Assembly (NCBI GenBank): GCA_029876055.1
Contig: CM056874.1
Location: forward strand, 9,300,001 to 9,364,000
Reading direction: 5' to 3'
DNA from: Madurella fahalii
Lineage: Eukaryota; Ascomycota; Sordariomycetes; Sordariales
DNA length: 64,000 nt
Positions 11,808-21,923 of this stretch are shown piece by piece. The stretch's first letter is position 1; every line of letters begins with the position of its first letter. The notes under the pieces are model-generated. The model had not been told where the DNA came from. It worked only from the letters and a program-made list of their open reading frames with translations, and searched no databases. The position numbers and the translations under genes were made by a program.

Positions 11808-12872
11808 ATTGATAGTGGACGGTGGTCGTGGCTACGAAATGTGCGCGGCCACGTTGGATCCAACTGACCCAAGCTGCTCTTAAGGGTAGGACAAAGTGTA
11901 GACTTAGAGAGAGAGGCCGTGTAACGGCAAGGTGACGAGTGAACGAGGTTCGCGGGTTGAATGCGTTGGACAACAGGAGGAAGGGCAAATTAGCATGCGA
12001 GGAGGCGGTGGAGGATAACATACCTGCTGGATTCTTCTCGGAGCGACAAGAAAGGAATATGGATAGGATGCAGGGCAAGCAACCGGCCGAACTTACCTTC
12101 AACTTGGTGAGCCGCAATTCGGTGTATTCCAAGTGGACACGGCAGCCGAAATCGGCTTCCACCAACGGTGTGCCTAGGTAGGCAGTCGACCAGTCTGCCG
12201 CGATGACGGGGCGCACACTTTTCTGAGGGTTTGCTCGAAGTGTCTTTTCCTCGGCAAGTGAAGTGTGATAATCTCACACCCGTGTCTCATAACAGGCAGG
12301 GGCGAGCGTGACGAAAAGGGAAGGAGGAAGCAACCTCCATCCAAAGCTTCCATTGCAGTTACGACGAAGGATTTCCGGCAGACGGACCTTGCATGTCAGC
12401 CTACAGGCGGGAGCAGGGGCCGGAACATATAGACACGTAGATATTTTTCGAGAATGTCGGCACCAATGATGAGTCTACCGCGGATGGCAATTTGACATGG
12501 CACTGTCGAGATTCCATCAGAATCTCTGCGCTTCGTTCCTTTCGGCTCCCGGCGCCTCCGTCGCACAGAGCAAGGAATGCCCCATCGTCTTGCCCTTGCG
12601 CATCTTGTTCCGCGGAAGCCGAAGCTTATCGCTCTTGTTGTGGCTGGCGAGGCTGTTCTTGAATGTTGCGCTGCATGCCCTATCCGGTTTGGTTTTTGAT
12701 ACTACGGTAGAATAGCATGGACGGTTCTAACTACCTAGTCTTTGATTGCACAATTCCCGTGGCCTTGATCTCGGCGAAGGAAGTCTACGATGTTGTTTAG
12801 AGATGGTTATCAATAGGGATGAAGACCTGAGACAACCTCAGCCCCCACATCTGTATTTTCCGTTCCTGAATG
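11808..12872. other. Intergenic region between cyclase 3' end and GGPP synthase 5' end
   Basis: Holds the GGPP synthase promoter (right of 11807). Several overlapping frames exist on both strands (for example 11939-12181 + and 11990-12277 -), but none has family motifs or a matching splice partner, so I treat them as chance. No regulatory motif is assigned. Confidence 0.35.
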
Positions 12873-15800
12873 CTACTTAGTACCGTTGCTATCTAGCTTC
12901 ATTCTGGACGCCATGTCACGCACAACATATATCTGGCCGTGTAAATCAGTCACGTCACGGAACACACGCCAGACAGCCAGTTTAGCCTTAGACACCTCCG
13001 ATGGTCCCTTGAGAATCTCTCGCTCAAGCCGGCGTTGTGCCTCGTCGAGGCAGTCGCGCTCATACTCCGCGAGGGCCAAGAGTTCCTTTTTCTTCTCCGC
13101 CAGATTATTGGCAGCGGCAAATTCGGGGAAATCCAGCGAGTTGAGATTTCCCTCTGCCGCATCTCTCGCCACTGAGCCGACATCGTTGTACATGCGGCAC
13201 ATCGTGGCCAGATGGCGGCACCAACAATCGGCGAAGTACTTTTGGCTCGCTGTTGGGAAACACTCGCCGCACTTCAACCCTCCCGGTTTGTAACCGTAGC
13301 CCGAAGACAGGAGACAACTCACAAACGCAAATGCGTAAGGGCCCGACGTGTGATCGGCCGACGTTGTGCGGACCCATCGAGCAAACGTATCGCCAGGTCG
13401 GACGGGGTTGTATTTTCCGCAACGCTGCAGTCGGCCACTGTCCTCTGTCTGGCTCACGTGAGCTTGTAGATAGGTCCGCAACTCGTGCCTCAGTCGTTGT
13501 TGATCCCACACACTAGCATTCAGGACGCCGGGGTGTTGGAGTAACGTCGATACGAACCTGCGGAGTGGTCCGTGGACCTCGGCAGGAATGTCAATGTCGG
13601 CGGCGGACTCAAAGCGTGCGTCGCCGAGGCATATTTCGTCGATGAGGCAGCGGAGCGAACCAGTGTCACGCTTGAAGTACGTGCCTGCCACAGCCTCCAT
13701 GTGTTCATCGGCTTGGAAGTTGAGGAGTGAGACAACCATCATCTCGTAAATGTAGGCTGTTGAGGCGAAGCTCTGCGAATAGTTGTTGCATGCTGACCAG
13801 ATGAAAGGTATCATGTCAAAGTACTTGTCTTTCTCCATGCCGTGTCTCGGAAAAATATCGAGTCGTCGCGCCCTCAGCAGCGGTAAAAAGAGCGACGATT
13901 CGATGGACGATGCCTGGAGCTGCCAGTCCGGTACGCCAGAGAACAGTGGCATCTGGCGGAAAAGTCCAACGTATTTCTGCATCGGTTTCGCTCCGAACCC
14001 CACGCTGTGGTTTCTGCTCACGGATTGCATAGCTGATTTCAAGGCTGCCAACCTGTAGCTCTGAGTCAAGAAAGGAGATGAGTAGGTGACCTTTTCGATC
14101 CAGATATAGTCGCTCGATGCATAGTCAGCTGCCTCGAGGAACTCAACTGCTGCATCGGTTGCCTTGTTCAATTGTCCATGTAAATCCCTGAAACAGGACA
14201 GCCGCAGGGCTTCCGACAAGACAGCGATGCCATACGATGTCTGCTCGCGGCTGTCGTTCCATGAACCATTTGAGGACTGACTCAGCATGACGCGCAAGCA
14301 GCACTGAACTAGAGTGATGGAGATACTGGAAAGAAGATGATCGTCACCCAGCTTGATCAAGCCCTTATCCACAGCTGAAAGCAGGTCCGTAAAAGCCTGA
14401 GCTAGGAGCATGTAGTTGTAGAGAGGGGACAGATTCTATCATAATGGTGGATTTGTGTTAGCAAGGTAATTTGGTTATCGTGTTTTAATGTCGATGCCTA
14501 GTGCAGAATGAAATAAGTGAATACTGACCCACTTGTCACGGATATGGCCATGTGTGTGCCACCAGTAGTTACTCAGGAAACGTGCGGCCTTAACGATCTG
14601 CGTTGTATAACGGGGCGCGTCTCGCTGGTGCAGCAGTGCGAGGAGAACGTTGCAATTCGCACTGAAGCTCGGGTCCCTCTCGGAGGCGTAAGTTTTGAAG
14701 TGGGACTCGGTCTCGAAATGCTCAACCATGGTATCGGCGAGCTTCCCCTGCTTCTGGAGGAGGATGGCCAGGCACATAACACCTTTAGCCGTGTCATCAA
14801 CATCCTCGCCAACTCTAGGAGCTGCGTATGTCCGTATAAGCACAAAGCCACACTCTCATCCTCGTGTGTTTATGGTCCCTCACTTACCAAACCCAAGTGT
14901 CCCGCCCTCCTCCGAGAATGCCTTGGCGAGAATATCCGTCATCCTGTTGAGCGCTGGACAGGCCAGGTCACGGTCCGTAAAACCCGCTCTTAAGAGCGTT
15001 GAAAGCATCTGTTGCCAGCTACTGTGTTAGATGATAGCTCAATTGGCACGGAGCGCTAATTACTTGCCCATATGTACTCAAAATAGGTTGATGGGTATGC
15101 ACTGGGCACCCCACCATCTCTGTCCCCGAGACCGCAGACAAGATGGCGCAAGTAATCCTCTGCATTTTCATCCCAATGTGACGCATACATAAGATATGCT
15201 GCCGTAGACGAAGGAGAGCCCATCATGGAGCCCCTGGAGCAGTGATGCGAGACCCTGTCGAAGTCGACCTTGCCGACGAAAGCCTCGAGAGAATGGACGG
15301 CCGTAGTGCACTGCTGGGCGTAGAGATACTCAGGCTTGAAGCGAGATAATTTGGCGGCACGGATGGCCATCAAGTCCTTCTTGCCCGCAAAGTCGAAGGT
15401 CAGGCCCTCATCTTGCAGCAGCTCAAGAATCGAAGGCACAATGATTTCGAACCCGACCGAATTGGTCCCGGCTACGTCCCAGTCTTGGAGACGGATCCGC
15501 AGCGCCTGTGCTGCGCTCTCGACGCGGCTCTTGAGTTTGTGCTGAGTGCACAGGTCGTGCAGCTGCAGAGGCTCGTCCAGATGCCGTTTCAGGGCCAGTA
15601 GAGATGCTGCCGTATTGAGGATGCTGTCAACGGGTGTGGCGCACCCTACTGAGTCCCAGCTGCCATCCTCAGATTGCGTTTTGATGAGGTACAGCAGACT
15701 CTCTGGAAATAGCCACTCTTTCCTCGGCCCGTCGTCATCAGCCTGGGTTGTTTTCGCCACCATGGACACCCAAGCCGTGTCATACACAGCGCAGCTCATG

Positions 15801-15898
15801 GATCCGAAACCATATTTCTCGTGATACTGTCCGACAGCTTTCTGAATCAACCTTCTCGCCTCGTGGTTCAGTTTATCGGTTGCTGTGTATGCCACCAT
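12873..15898 (-). CDS. Bifunctional diterpene cyclase (copalyl diphosphate synthase / kaurene synthase type)
   Basis: Four exons (15898-15068, 15008-14888, 14821-14529, 14435-12873) join to 936 codons, 935 residues, the expected size for fungal CPS/KS. The class II site is DVDD (residues 324-327, in EDVDDTAK), which protonates GGPP to a copalyl-type diphosphate. The class I site has DEHME (about 658-662) and the second metal motif NDVGSVARDAAE (about 832-843), which ionise that diphosphate and cyclise it. An SxYxS/W wall (SAYPSTYFEYIW) precedes intron 1. Intron 1 uses a GCAAGT donor (GC-AG) with a CAG acceptor; the other introns are GT-AG. Both active sites look complete, so a labdane-related product (kaurane, pimarane, abietane or similar) is expected; the actual skeleton and stereochemistry cannot be read from sequence alone. 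It is divergent from the P450 gene at 16535, suggesting shared control. Confidence 0.93.
15009..15067 (-). other. GC-AG intron 1 of the diterpene cyclase
   Basis: This 59-nt intron starts GCAAGT and ends CAG on the minus strand. Only this pair joins the Trp-ending class II exon in frame to the next exon (which begins MLSTLLRAGFT); the nearby GT donor leads to in-frame stops. Confidence 0.7.
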
Positions 15899-16534
15899 TG
15901 TATAATATGCTGTCCGCTATTGATCTTGTAAATAAAGTGATCACAAAAATTTCCTCGTTGGTGTAGGAACATACAGCAAGTGCAGGATGTTTCGTAAGGA
16001 CTTAAACAGAGAAGCGTTGGATACTGCAGTGACGCAAGCTATAAACTCAATGCCTGAGCCCGGGTATGCAACATAGCCAGAACTATATACTTCTCCAGGA
16101 AAGGGTCCGATGTTTTCTCTTCCGCTAGCCATCGTCTATGCCCAGTCTCTTTTAGCAACCCCTGGGGTGCCCATTTCTCGATTCACACCCCCCCCCCCCA
16201 CCCCCAAACCAAACCCCTGCCCGTCTGTCCCCCTGTCCCTGTACTACGGCGTCCCGATTCAAATGGAGCCCTTCTGGGGCTGCATAAGTCCGTCGTTAAA
16301 AAGCAGGGATTCCATACATTGATGGCATGCACGATGCAGGATGCCTTTGTCACTTTAGGCCGGGACTTACTCCAGCCTCGGAGCATTTCGTGTATTGGAA
16401 TAAATGCGTCCTGCTCGTAACCCCCTTCGACTATTTCCTGCTACTCTTCCAGCTCTTTTCCAAACACTAACATGCCCCTTGAGTCCGTGCTGATTCTCGT
16501 ATTTGTCAATTGACTCTCTTGTTCCACTTCGACA
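15899..16534. promoter_or_regulatory. Divergent promoter region, cyclase / P450
   Basis: The 636 bases between the start codons of the cyclase (-) and the P450 (+) must carry both promoters. A pure-pyrimidine C-rich tract lies near 16189-16206. I did not identify a TATA box or a known regulator site with confidence. The head-to-head layout suggests co-regulation. Confidence 0.5.
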
Positions 16535-18400
16535 ATGGATACTCTAAACTACGTACCAGGCTTGAATGCCTCACATTTTGGCCCCATACGCCCGGCTCAA
16601 GGCACAGAGCTGCTTGGACGCTCTAGAATTATCTTGACCACGACAGCAGCCGTAGTCGGTATCATGCTCTGGATGTCAATTTCTTCTTGGATCTTCCGGC
16701 CAACGCTTGTGACCAATGCCCGGTACGTGGGCTACCGGTCGTGGCTCGAGCCAACGTGGTTACTACGACTGAGGTGGACTTGGGATGCCAGAGCGATTCT
16801 TACCGAGGGATACAATCAGGTACGCACTAATTCGCCCAAATAGAGTTCCTGTTCAGTAATGCCAACCCAAAATAGTCGAAAGATATGCCATACGTGATCA
16901 GGCGCTGGGATCGCGATGTCACGATCCTGCCGCAAAAGTATCTTGGCGACCTCCGGATCACCCCAAACACAAAGCTGAATGCTCAAATCATCAATTTTTT
17001 TGTACGACCTTGAACCTAAATATGCCTTGACTTCAGCTAACCTGTTGCTGATACCGCCTAACAGAACTTTTCTGCCGAGTACACGGGCTTGCACTTCGTC
17101 CGCGACAACAACTTGATATTTCGAGCTCTTACAAACAAGCTCACCGCGGAACTGCCTAAATATATGGACGCTTCCAAAGCAGTGCTGGACTGGACAGCAC
17201 CCCTGGAACTTCCCTCGTGTTCCGGTCAGTCCTTAATCCTAGCGAGGTTCACGGTTTCAGTCAATGGCTAGACGACTAACCCAACCGGTTTCTTAGCATG
17301 GACGGTGGTTAAGATAGAGCACGCGATACGCATGATATTCTCGCGGCTATCAACCAACGTCGTTTTGGGACGCGAAGCACTTCAGGATGCCGAGTGGTGC
17401 CATTTGGCAGCCCTTGTGTCTTTCAACACTATGAGCACCGGGCTGATGCTGAAGAAGTTCCCGTCATGGTTCCGCCCTCTAGTTGCGCGGTGTCTTCCTA
17501 CGCTATACCAGTTGAGAGAATCCCATGTTCGGAGCGCGGAACTGGTAGCCCCAATATTGGAACGATGGAGAACCGGACAGTCAACGGCAGAGGACAAGCA
17601 GACGCTAGTTCATTGGATGCTGGAGCATGCTAAAGAGGATGAGAAGACGCCAATGGAGATGGCTTTTCGAGTAAATGCCACCATTCTGGCCAGCGTCCAC
17701 ACGAGCGGCTTGACATTGACCTCGATTCTCTTTGATCTCTGTTCTCACCCAGAATATTTCGACATACTCCGCGAAGAAATTGCCGAGGTGATGAACGAAC
17801 TCGGTCCCATGGGGGAAGCTGGCCCGGAAACGCTGCAGAGGCAGTGGCTCCCCAAGCTCGAGAAGATGGATAGTTTCATCGCCGAGTCCTTGCGCATGAA
17901 CCATCCCGTTTTGTGTAAGTTTCCCCTCGCCAGCGGCCGGTCAATATATCATGATGAATTGAGTTGCTGATTTGCAAACAACAGTCACCCCCACGAGGAT
18001 GGCCATGGAAGATATCACTTTCAAGGACGGAACGCACATCCCTAAGAACACATGGATCAGCTTTCCCAGCGCCAATATCATGATGGATTCCGAGTTCTAC
18101 CCAGATCCCAAGGTCTTTGATGGTTTAAGGAACTGGCGCAAACGTCAGGAATCGCCCGACCAGACAAACAAGCACCTAGCTACTCAGGCTACTCCGTCTC
18201 AACTATCATTCGGGTACGGCAACCGCGCGTGTCCCGGCCGATTCTACTCCGTCTCAGGTCTGAAGATGGTCCTGGTCAAGATACTGCAAGAGTATGATAT
18301 CAAGCACGCTGGGACCAGAGACCCATATCGGAGGCTGGAGGAGTTTTCTTTCATATCGATGGATGCGGAACTCATGATGAAGAAGAGGGTGGTTACCTGA
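16535..18400 (+). CDS. Cytochrome P450 monooxygenase (CYP68/CYP503-like), cluster P450
   Basis: ER-anchored heme monooxygenase. Five exons (16535-16819, 16876-17001, 17065-17224, 17297-17914, 17985-18400) join without a frame break to 535 codons, 534 residues. Residues about 30-54 form the N-terminal membrane anchor. The K-helix ExxR is ESLR (FIAESLRMN) and the heme-binding loop is FGYGNRACPGR with the axial Cys. The I-helix reads ASVHTSG rather than the usual AGxDTT, which is normal for the fungal group containing the gibberellin-cluster oxidases P450-1 (CYP68) and P450-4 (CYP503). This resemblance and the divergent position next to the cyclase suggest it oxidises the diterpene hydrocarbon at one or more carbons. 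The exact CYP family needs a full-length comparison; the substrate is inferred. Confidence 0.88.
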
Positions 18401-19072
18401 AATCGTTGTCCTTTCTCCCTCCCGGAAGTTCGATCCAACTTGTTTAGGACTACCACATCTAAGCCTGTTTTAACAACAGGTTACGAAAGCCAAGATGGAT
18501 AAAATCGAGCGTTTACTTCTCGGTCAGACTCTCCAGAGTACTAGATGTAAGAGGCAACCCAGTTGCTTGTTGTAGTAAAAATTTTTAAATATCACATAAA
18601 TACACAAAAACACACACAGGGAAGGAGAGAGAGAGAGCGAGTCAGCTAACGAAACAATTTGTCTATTACTTACCACCTTGACACTGCGTACACTATGCGC
18701 TAGCGGTATTCCCAAAGCTAATTCAATAGACGACTTGTCTAAGATACCAGGTACTATTATTTATTCTTGCTCTCTATCAATACATAAATTGGTTGAACAA
18801 GATTAATGGACCTGGAACTAACATCAGCGTCGTTTGTTTCTGACTATATTACGTATTATCCGCTTAAGGTGAATAGAGTAATTAATATAAGAAGTAAACT
18901 GCTTTTCTATAACTACATAATACGAAAAATGATGTACAAAACGATAACAATGAAATATCTTCACACTCAGGACCAATGTATAAATAGAGCATCACCACAT
19001 CCATCTTAGAGGCCCCCGTAATGTCTCTGTCGGCATCGGTCCAAGAATGTACATAGAATCTAATCGTACATG
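18401..19072. other. Intergenic, with simple-sequence DNA
   Basis: 3' flank of the P450, a CA/GA-rich simple tract near 18600-18650, then AT-rich sequence. No gene is recognised. Confidence 0.4.
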
Positions 19073-19400
19073 TCGGGTCCAAGTAGACACACAAGATCCA
19101 AACATAAGCCAAGTATCTACGGAGGATTCGTGAATACGCAAAAGGGCCACGTATACCTGCAGAATAGAAGATCACATACAAGATCCAAGCATATACAGGA
19201 TCAAAGTATCTATGCGGGATCCAAGTATCCACACGGGATACTGAGGTTGGGTCCAAAAGTAACCAATGGTCGGTCTCCGTGTTGATCACATGACCCTTAC
19301 ATCTGTTCACGTGTCACCTGACCTACACTAACATACGTCTGTTGTCATTGTTGGCCCAACCTCCATACACAAGATCCAAGCATGTCCGCAGGATCCGAAC
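19073..19400 (+). repeat. Degenerate tandem repeat based on a GATCCAAGTAT unit
   Basis: Motifs of the form (G)GATCCAAG(C/T)AT followed by ACAC or ACAG recur irregularly about every 20-40 bases (19089, 19180, 19197, 19217, 19375, 19391). This looks like a decayed minisatellite and lies between the cluster core and the dead permease gene. Confidence 0.45.
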
Positions 19401-19567
19401 CCTGCTACATAGCGAATAGCAGAATTCGGTTCCTTGACCCTTCGTCTGTTTAAGTTGCAATGTAAGGTCATTAAACCTTTCTTCAGCTGTTTGGTACCTC
19501 GTGATTGCCAGGGTCTTCTGCGGCTTTGGAAACGAGATCTAATAGTTAGCCTTATGCCCGGCTGGCT

Positions 19568-19672
19568 GCCGATGCGGCCCGATGCACCACGGGACCCGAT
19601 GCACCAAGCGGCCCGATGCACCACGCGGTCCGATGCGCTACCTGGTCCGATGCACGATGCCGCAGCCGGGCC
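19568..19672 (+). repeat. Minisatellite, ~18-19-bp unit CCCGATGCACCACGCGG
   Basis: About five to six imperfect units in a row, each containing CGATGC. The tract is much more GC-rich than its flanks. Confidence 0.7.
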
Positions 19673-20855
19673 GCATAACGACATCTCCAGCGCAATGGTA
19701 GCAGAACTGCGTCTAACAGCTCCATCATCGGATGGGATGAGTTGAATGATGAAAAGGTGCGCCCAAACCTCAGATAGAAGAGGCAGATAGGCGCTTGCTT
19801 GTTCCCTAAAGAATGAGGGGTAGGGCGAGTTGTAGCTATTTGGTAACGGGGTTGTTGACCTGTCTTCGATAGGGGGACAGGTCTTTCGCCAGAGGGACTG
19901 GCGTCCCTCAATGGGGTCTTTTAATGCTGTAACACAATAAGACCAGTGGGGAACTTGCCTTGTTGATGGACGTACTGAAGCCGAAGAACAAGTCGCTAGT
20001 ATACTTAGTTTTGTTGGTTATATTGAGGTTATTTTTGGTCAGAGATACTGACTAGGGCCGCTTCTTTGGGGATAGAAGTGTGCTAGTTTGGCAATGTATT
20101 CTTTTTGCTCCCGGTGTAGGTATAATGGCCTTCTCGTCAAGAACTCGCTAAAATAGTACCCGGTGGCGGTATTAGGCGCCTTAGCTAATATTTTTTAGCC
20201 CTTGTGAAAAGGAGACCTCGATACGGTTGAATTTAAGTTCTTTGGTGCTAACGACGGAATTTAGCTTTAACGGGTTTGTGCTAGTAGTGTCCTGGGTTAT
20301 CCCTGACTGTAGGAAGGCAATGGTAGGGGGACCCTGTAGAGTAAAAAGGAGTCACCCAACTTTTCCCGCCTATCTCAACATGGGTACGCTGACTTAGCAC
20401 ATGTAGGATAGAAAACCTCCCTAGGTATTCACGGAATGAAAGCGCAGGGACCTTGAGGCATTTCCTAGTGGGATTTTCTTGGATAATCTATGATTAGGTG
20501 TAGCTTATTATAGTTATAGCCATAGTATCAATATGTGGAGAATAGAACGGGCTAGAAGTCACGTCCGTAATATAGACTTTGAGTAATATGCCGTTCATCA
20601 CCAGCAACGAACTATCAACTATCAAACTACTCACACAATCTGTTTGGGGTCAGGCAATGGGAGACTACGCTATATCTTTTAATCTGCGACCTAGATGAGA
20701 TGCTACTAGGGTCGAATTGTAGCCGCTACCGGCCGGTACTGCGGGAGTGCTGGCACGGTCCACAGCAATGGGATTGTCTCAATGGTAGGTACATTAACAA
20801 GTCATATTACTCGCGGTGAAGATATCAACGGGTGACTAGATAACTAGGATTTTGA
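19673..20855. other. Intergenic, no recognisable gene
   Basis: No sustained open frame. A minus-strand stretch around 20200-20330 is open but matches nothing I recognise. Probably decayed repeat or gene DNA. Confidence 0.35.
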
Positions 20856-21230
20856 GTTGGGGAGAACCGCGCCCAGGGCCCTCCGACATCGGGAGCCAAT
20901 TACTGTGACGACGCTTCGGAGGCAGGAACTCGCCAGCCGGGGTGAGTCTATCTTTATTGTATTATATGTAGGGCTGTCGGGGCCATTGATCCTAGACAGG
21001 ATACACGTTTCGACACCATTTCTACACTTTGTTACGCACTCAATTTTATTACAGAACCATCTCCCTCTGATCACACTAAGCTCTATCTGCATAAGCTGTT
21101 TTGATACTGTGGGCTGTAGGAACACATTGTTGTAATTCCCTGGCCTTGTCTGTGCGGCTGCAGGCCGCATTTGCCCTCTCCCTTGGTGGGAGGTAGGGTG
21201 TAGACGACCGTTTCTGCACCTTTTAATTGG
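20856..21230 (+). repeat. Dispersed repeat family R, copy 3
   Basis: Plus-strand copy starting GTTGGGGAGAACC. It keeps the GTAGGGCTGTC, CCATTG, CTCCCTCTGATCA, GCTCTATCTGCATAAG and TGTTTTGA landmarks and ends near TTTCTGCACCTTTTAATTG. It is strongly diverged from copy 4, mostly by C-to-T and G-to-A changes. Confidence 0.6.
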
Positions 21231-21923
21231 TATCGCCAAGCTATTTTTCCGGGGCTGCATTATTGGCTGGTACTCGAAGTGCACTGCTGTAGCTGACAGT
21301 GCATCTTAGGTAAGACGCCAGGGTTAACCGCATCTACGCTACCTGAAATTCCTCGCTTGTAAACCTCGGCCTTATCTCGGCTATCGCGCTGTGGACTTGA
21401 CGAGTTTTCCGACTCAGCGGAAGCACTCAGAACTATTGCCTCTTCACTTCTGCACCAAGGTCGATGTTAGCTTCTGCAAAAATACACGGAGTGAGGTAGC
21501 ACGTGACAAAACGGATAAGGTACGGTACATTTAGAGATGGCAGGCCGTTTCGTGCATATACCGTCCTCAACTATTCCAAAAGGTTCTGGTGGGTAGAAAA
21601 CTTTTTCTGGGCTAGGGATGACGCCAAATCACGATATTAGCACTACTCTACGAAATCCGAAGAAGCTGGCTTCTGATAAGCTCCTTTTGAGCCCCGGGAT
21701 CCATCTTAAGCAGACAGAGGTCCACAGGCTCAAGAAGGGTCGAGTGATTTGAGTCAATGCCAAGCTCTCAACAACACAGTGGGTCGAGTGGATCACCTTC
21801 GGAAGGGGACGGGTCTGGTACAGTTGTATTAGTTTTTGTAAAACATTTATACGTTTCTTCACGTCACAGTTCTCTTCAATTTCCTCCTGTTCTCTTCGTC
21901 CATTGCTGGAAATATAGGCCGCC
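21231..21923. other. Intergenic, upstream of the permease pseudogene
   Basis: Former promoter region of the permease; no gene or structured element recognised. Confidence 0.35.

Noticed and set aside
11779..12277. Overlapping frames of about 95-145 codons upstream of the GGPP synthase
   Set aside because: No family motifs, overlapping on both strands, and the synthase is already complete from its own ATG.
16183..16386. Minus-strand frame across the cyclase/P450 promoter
   Set aside because: It owes its length to the C-rich tract (Gly-rich translation) and has no splice partner.
10848..18400. Gibberellin cluster identity
   Set aside because: Core enzyme types match, but the full gibberellin gene set (further CYP68 oxidases and the desaturase) is not visible, so I did not assign that product or its gene symbols.
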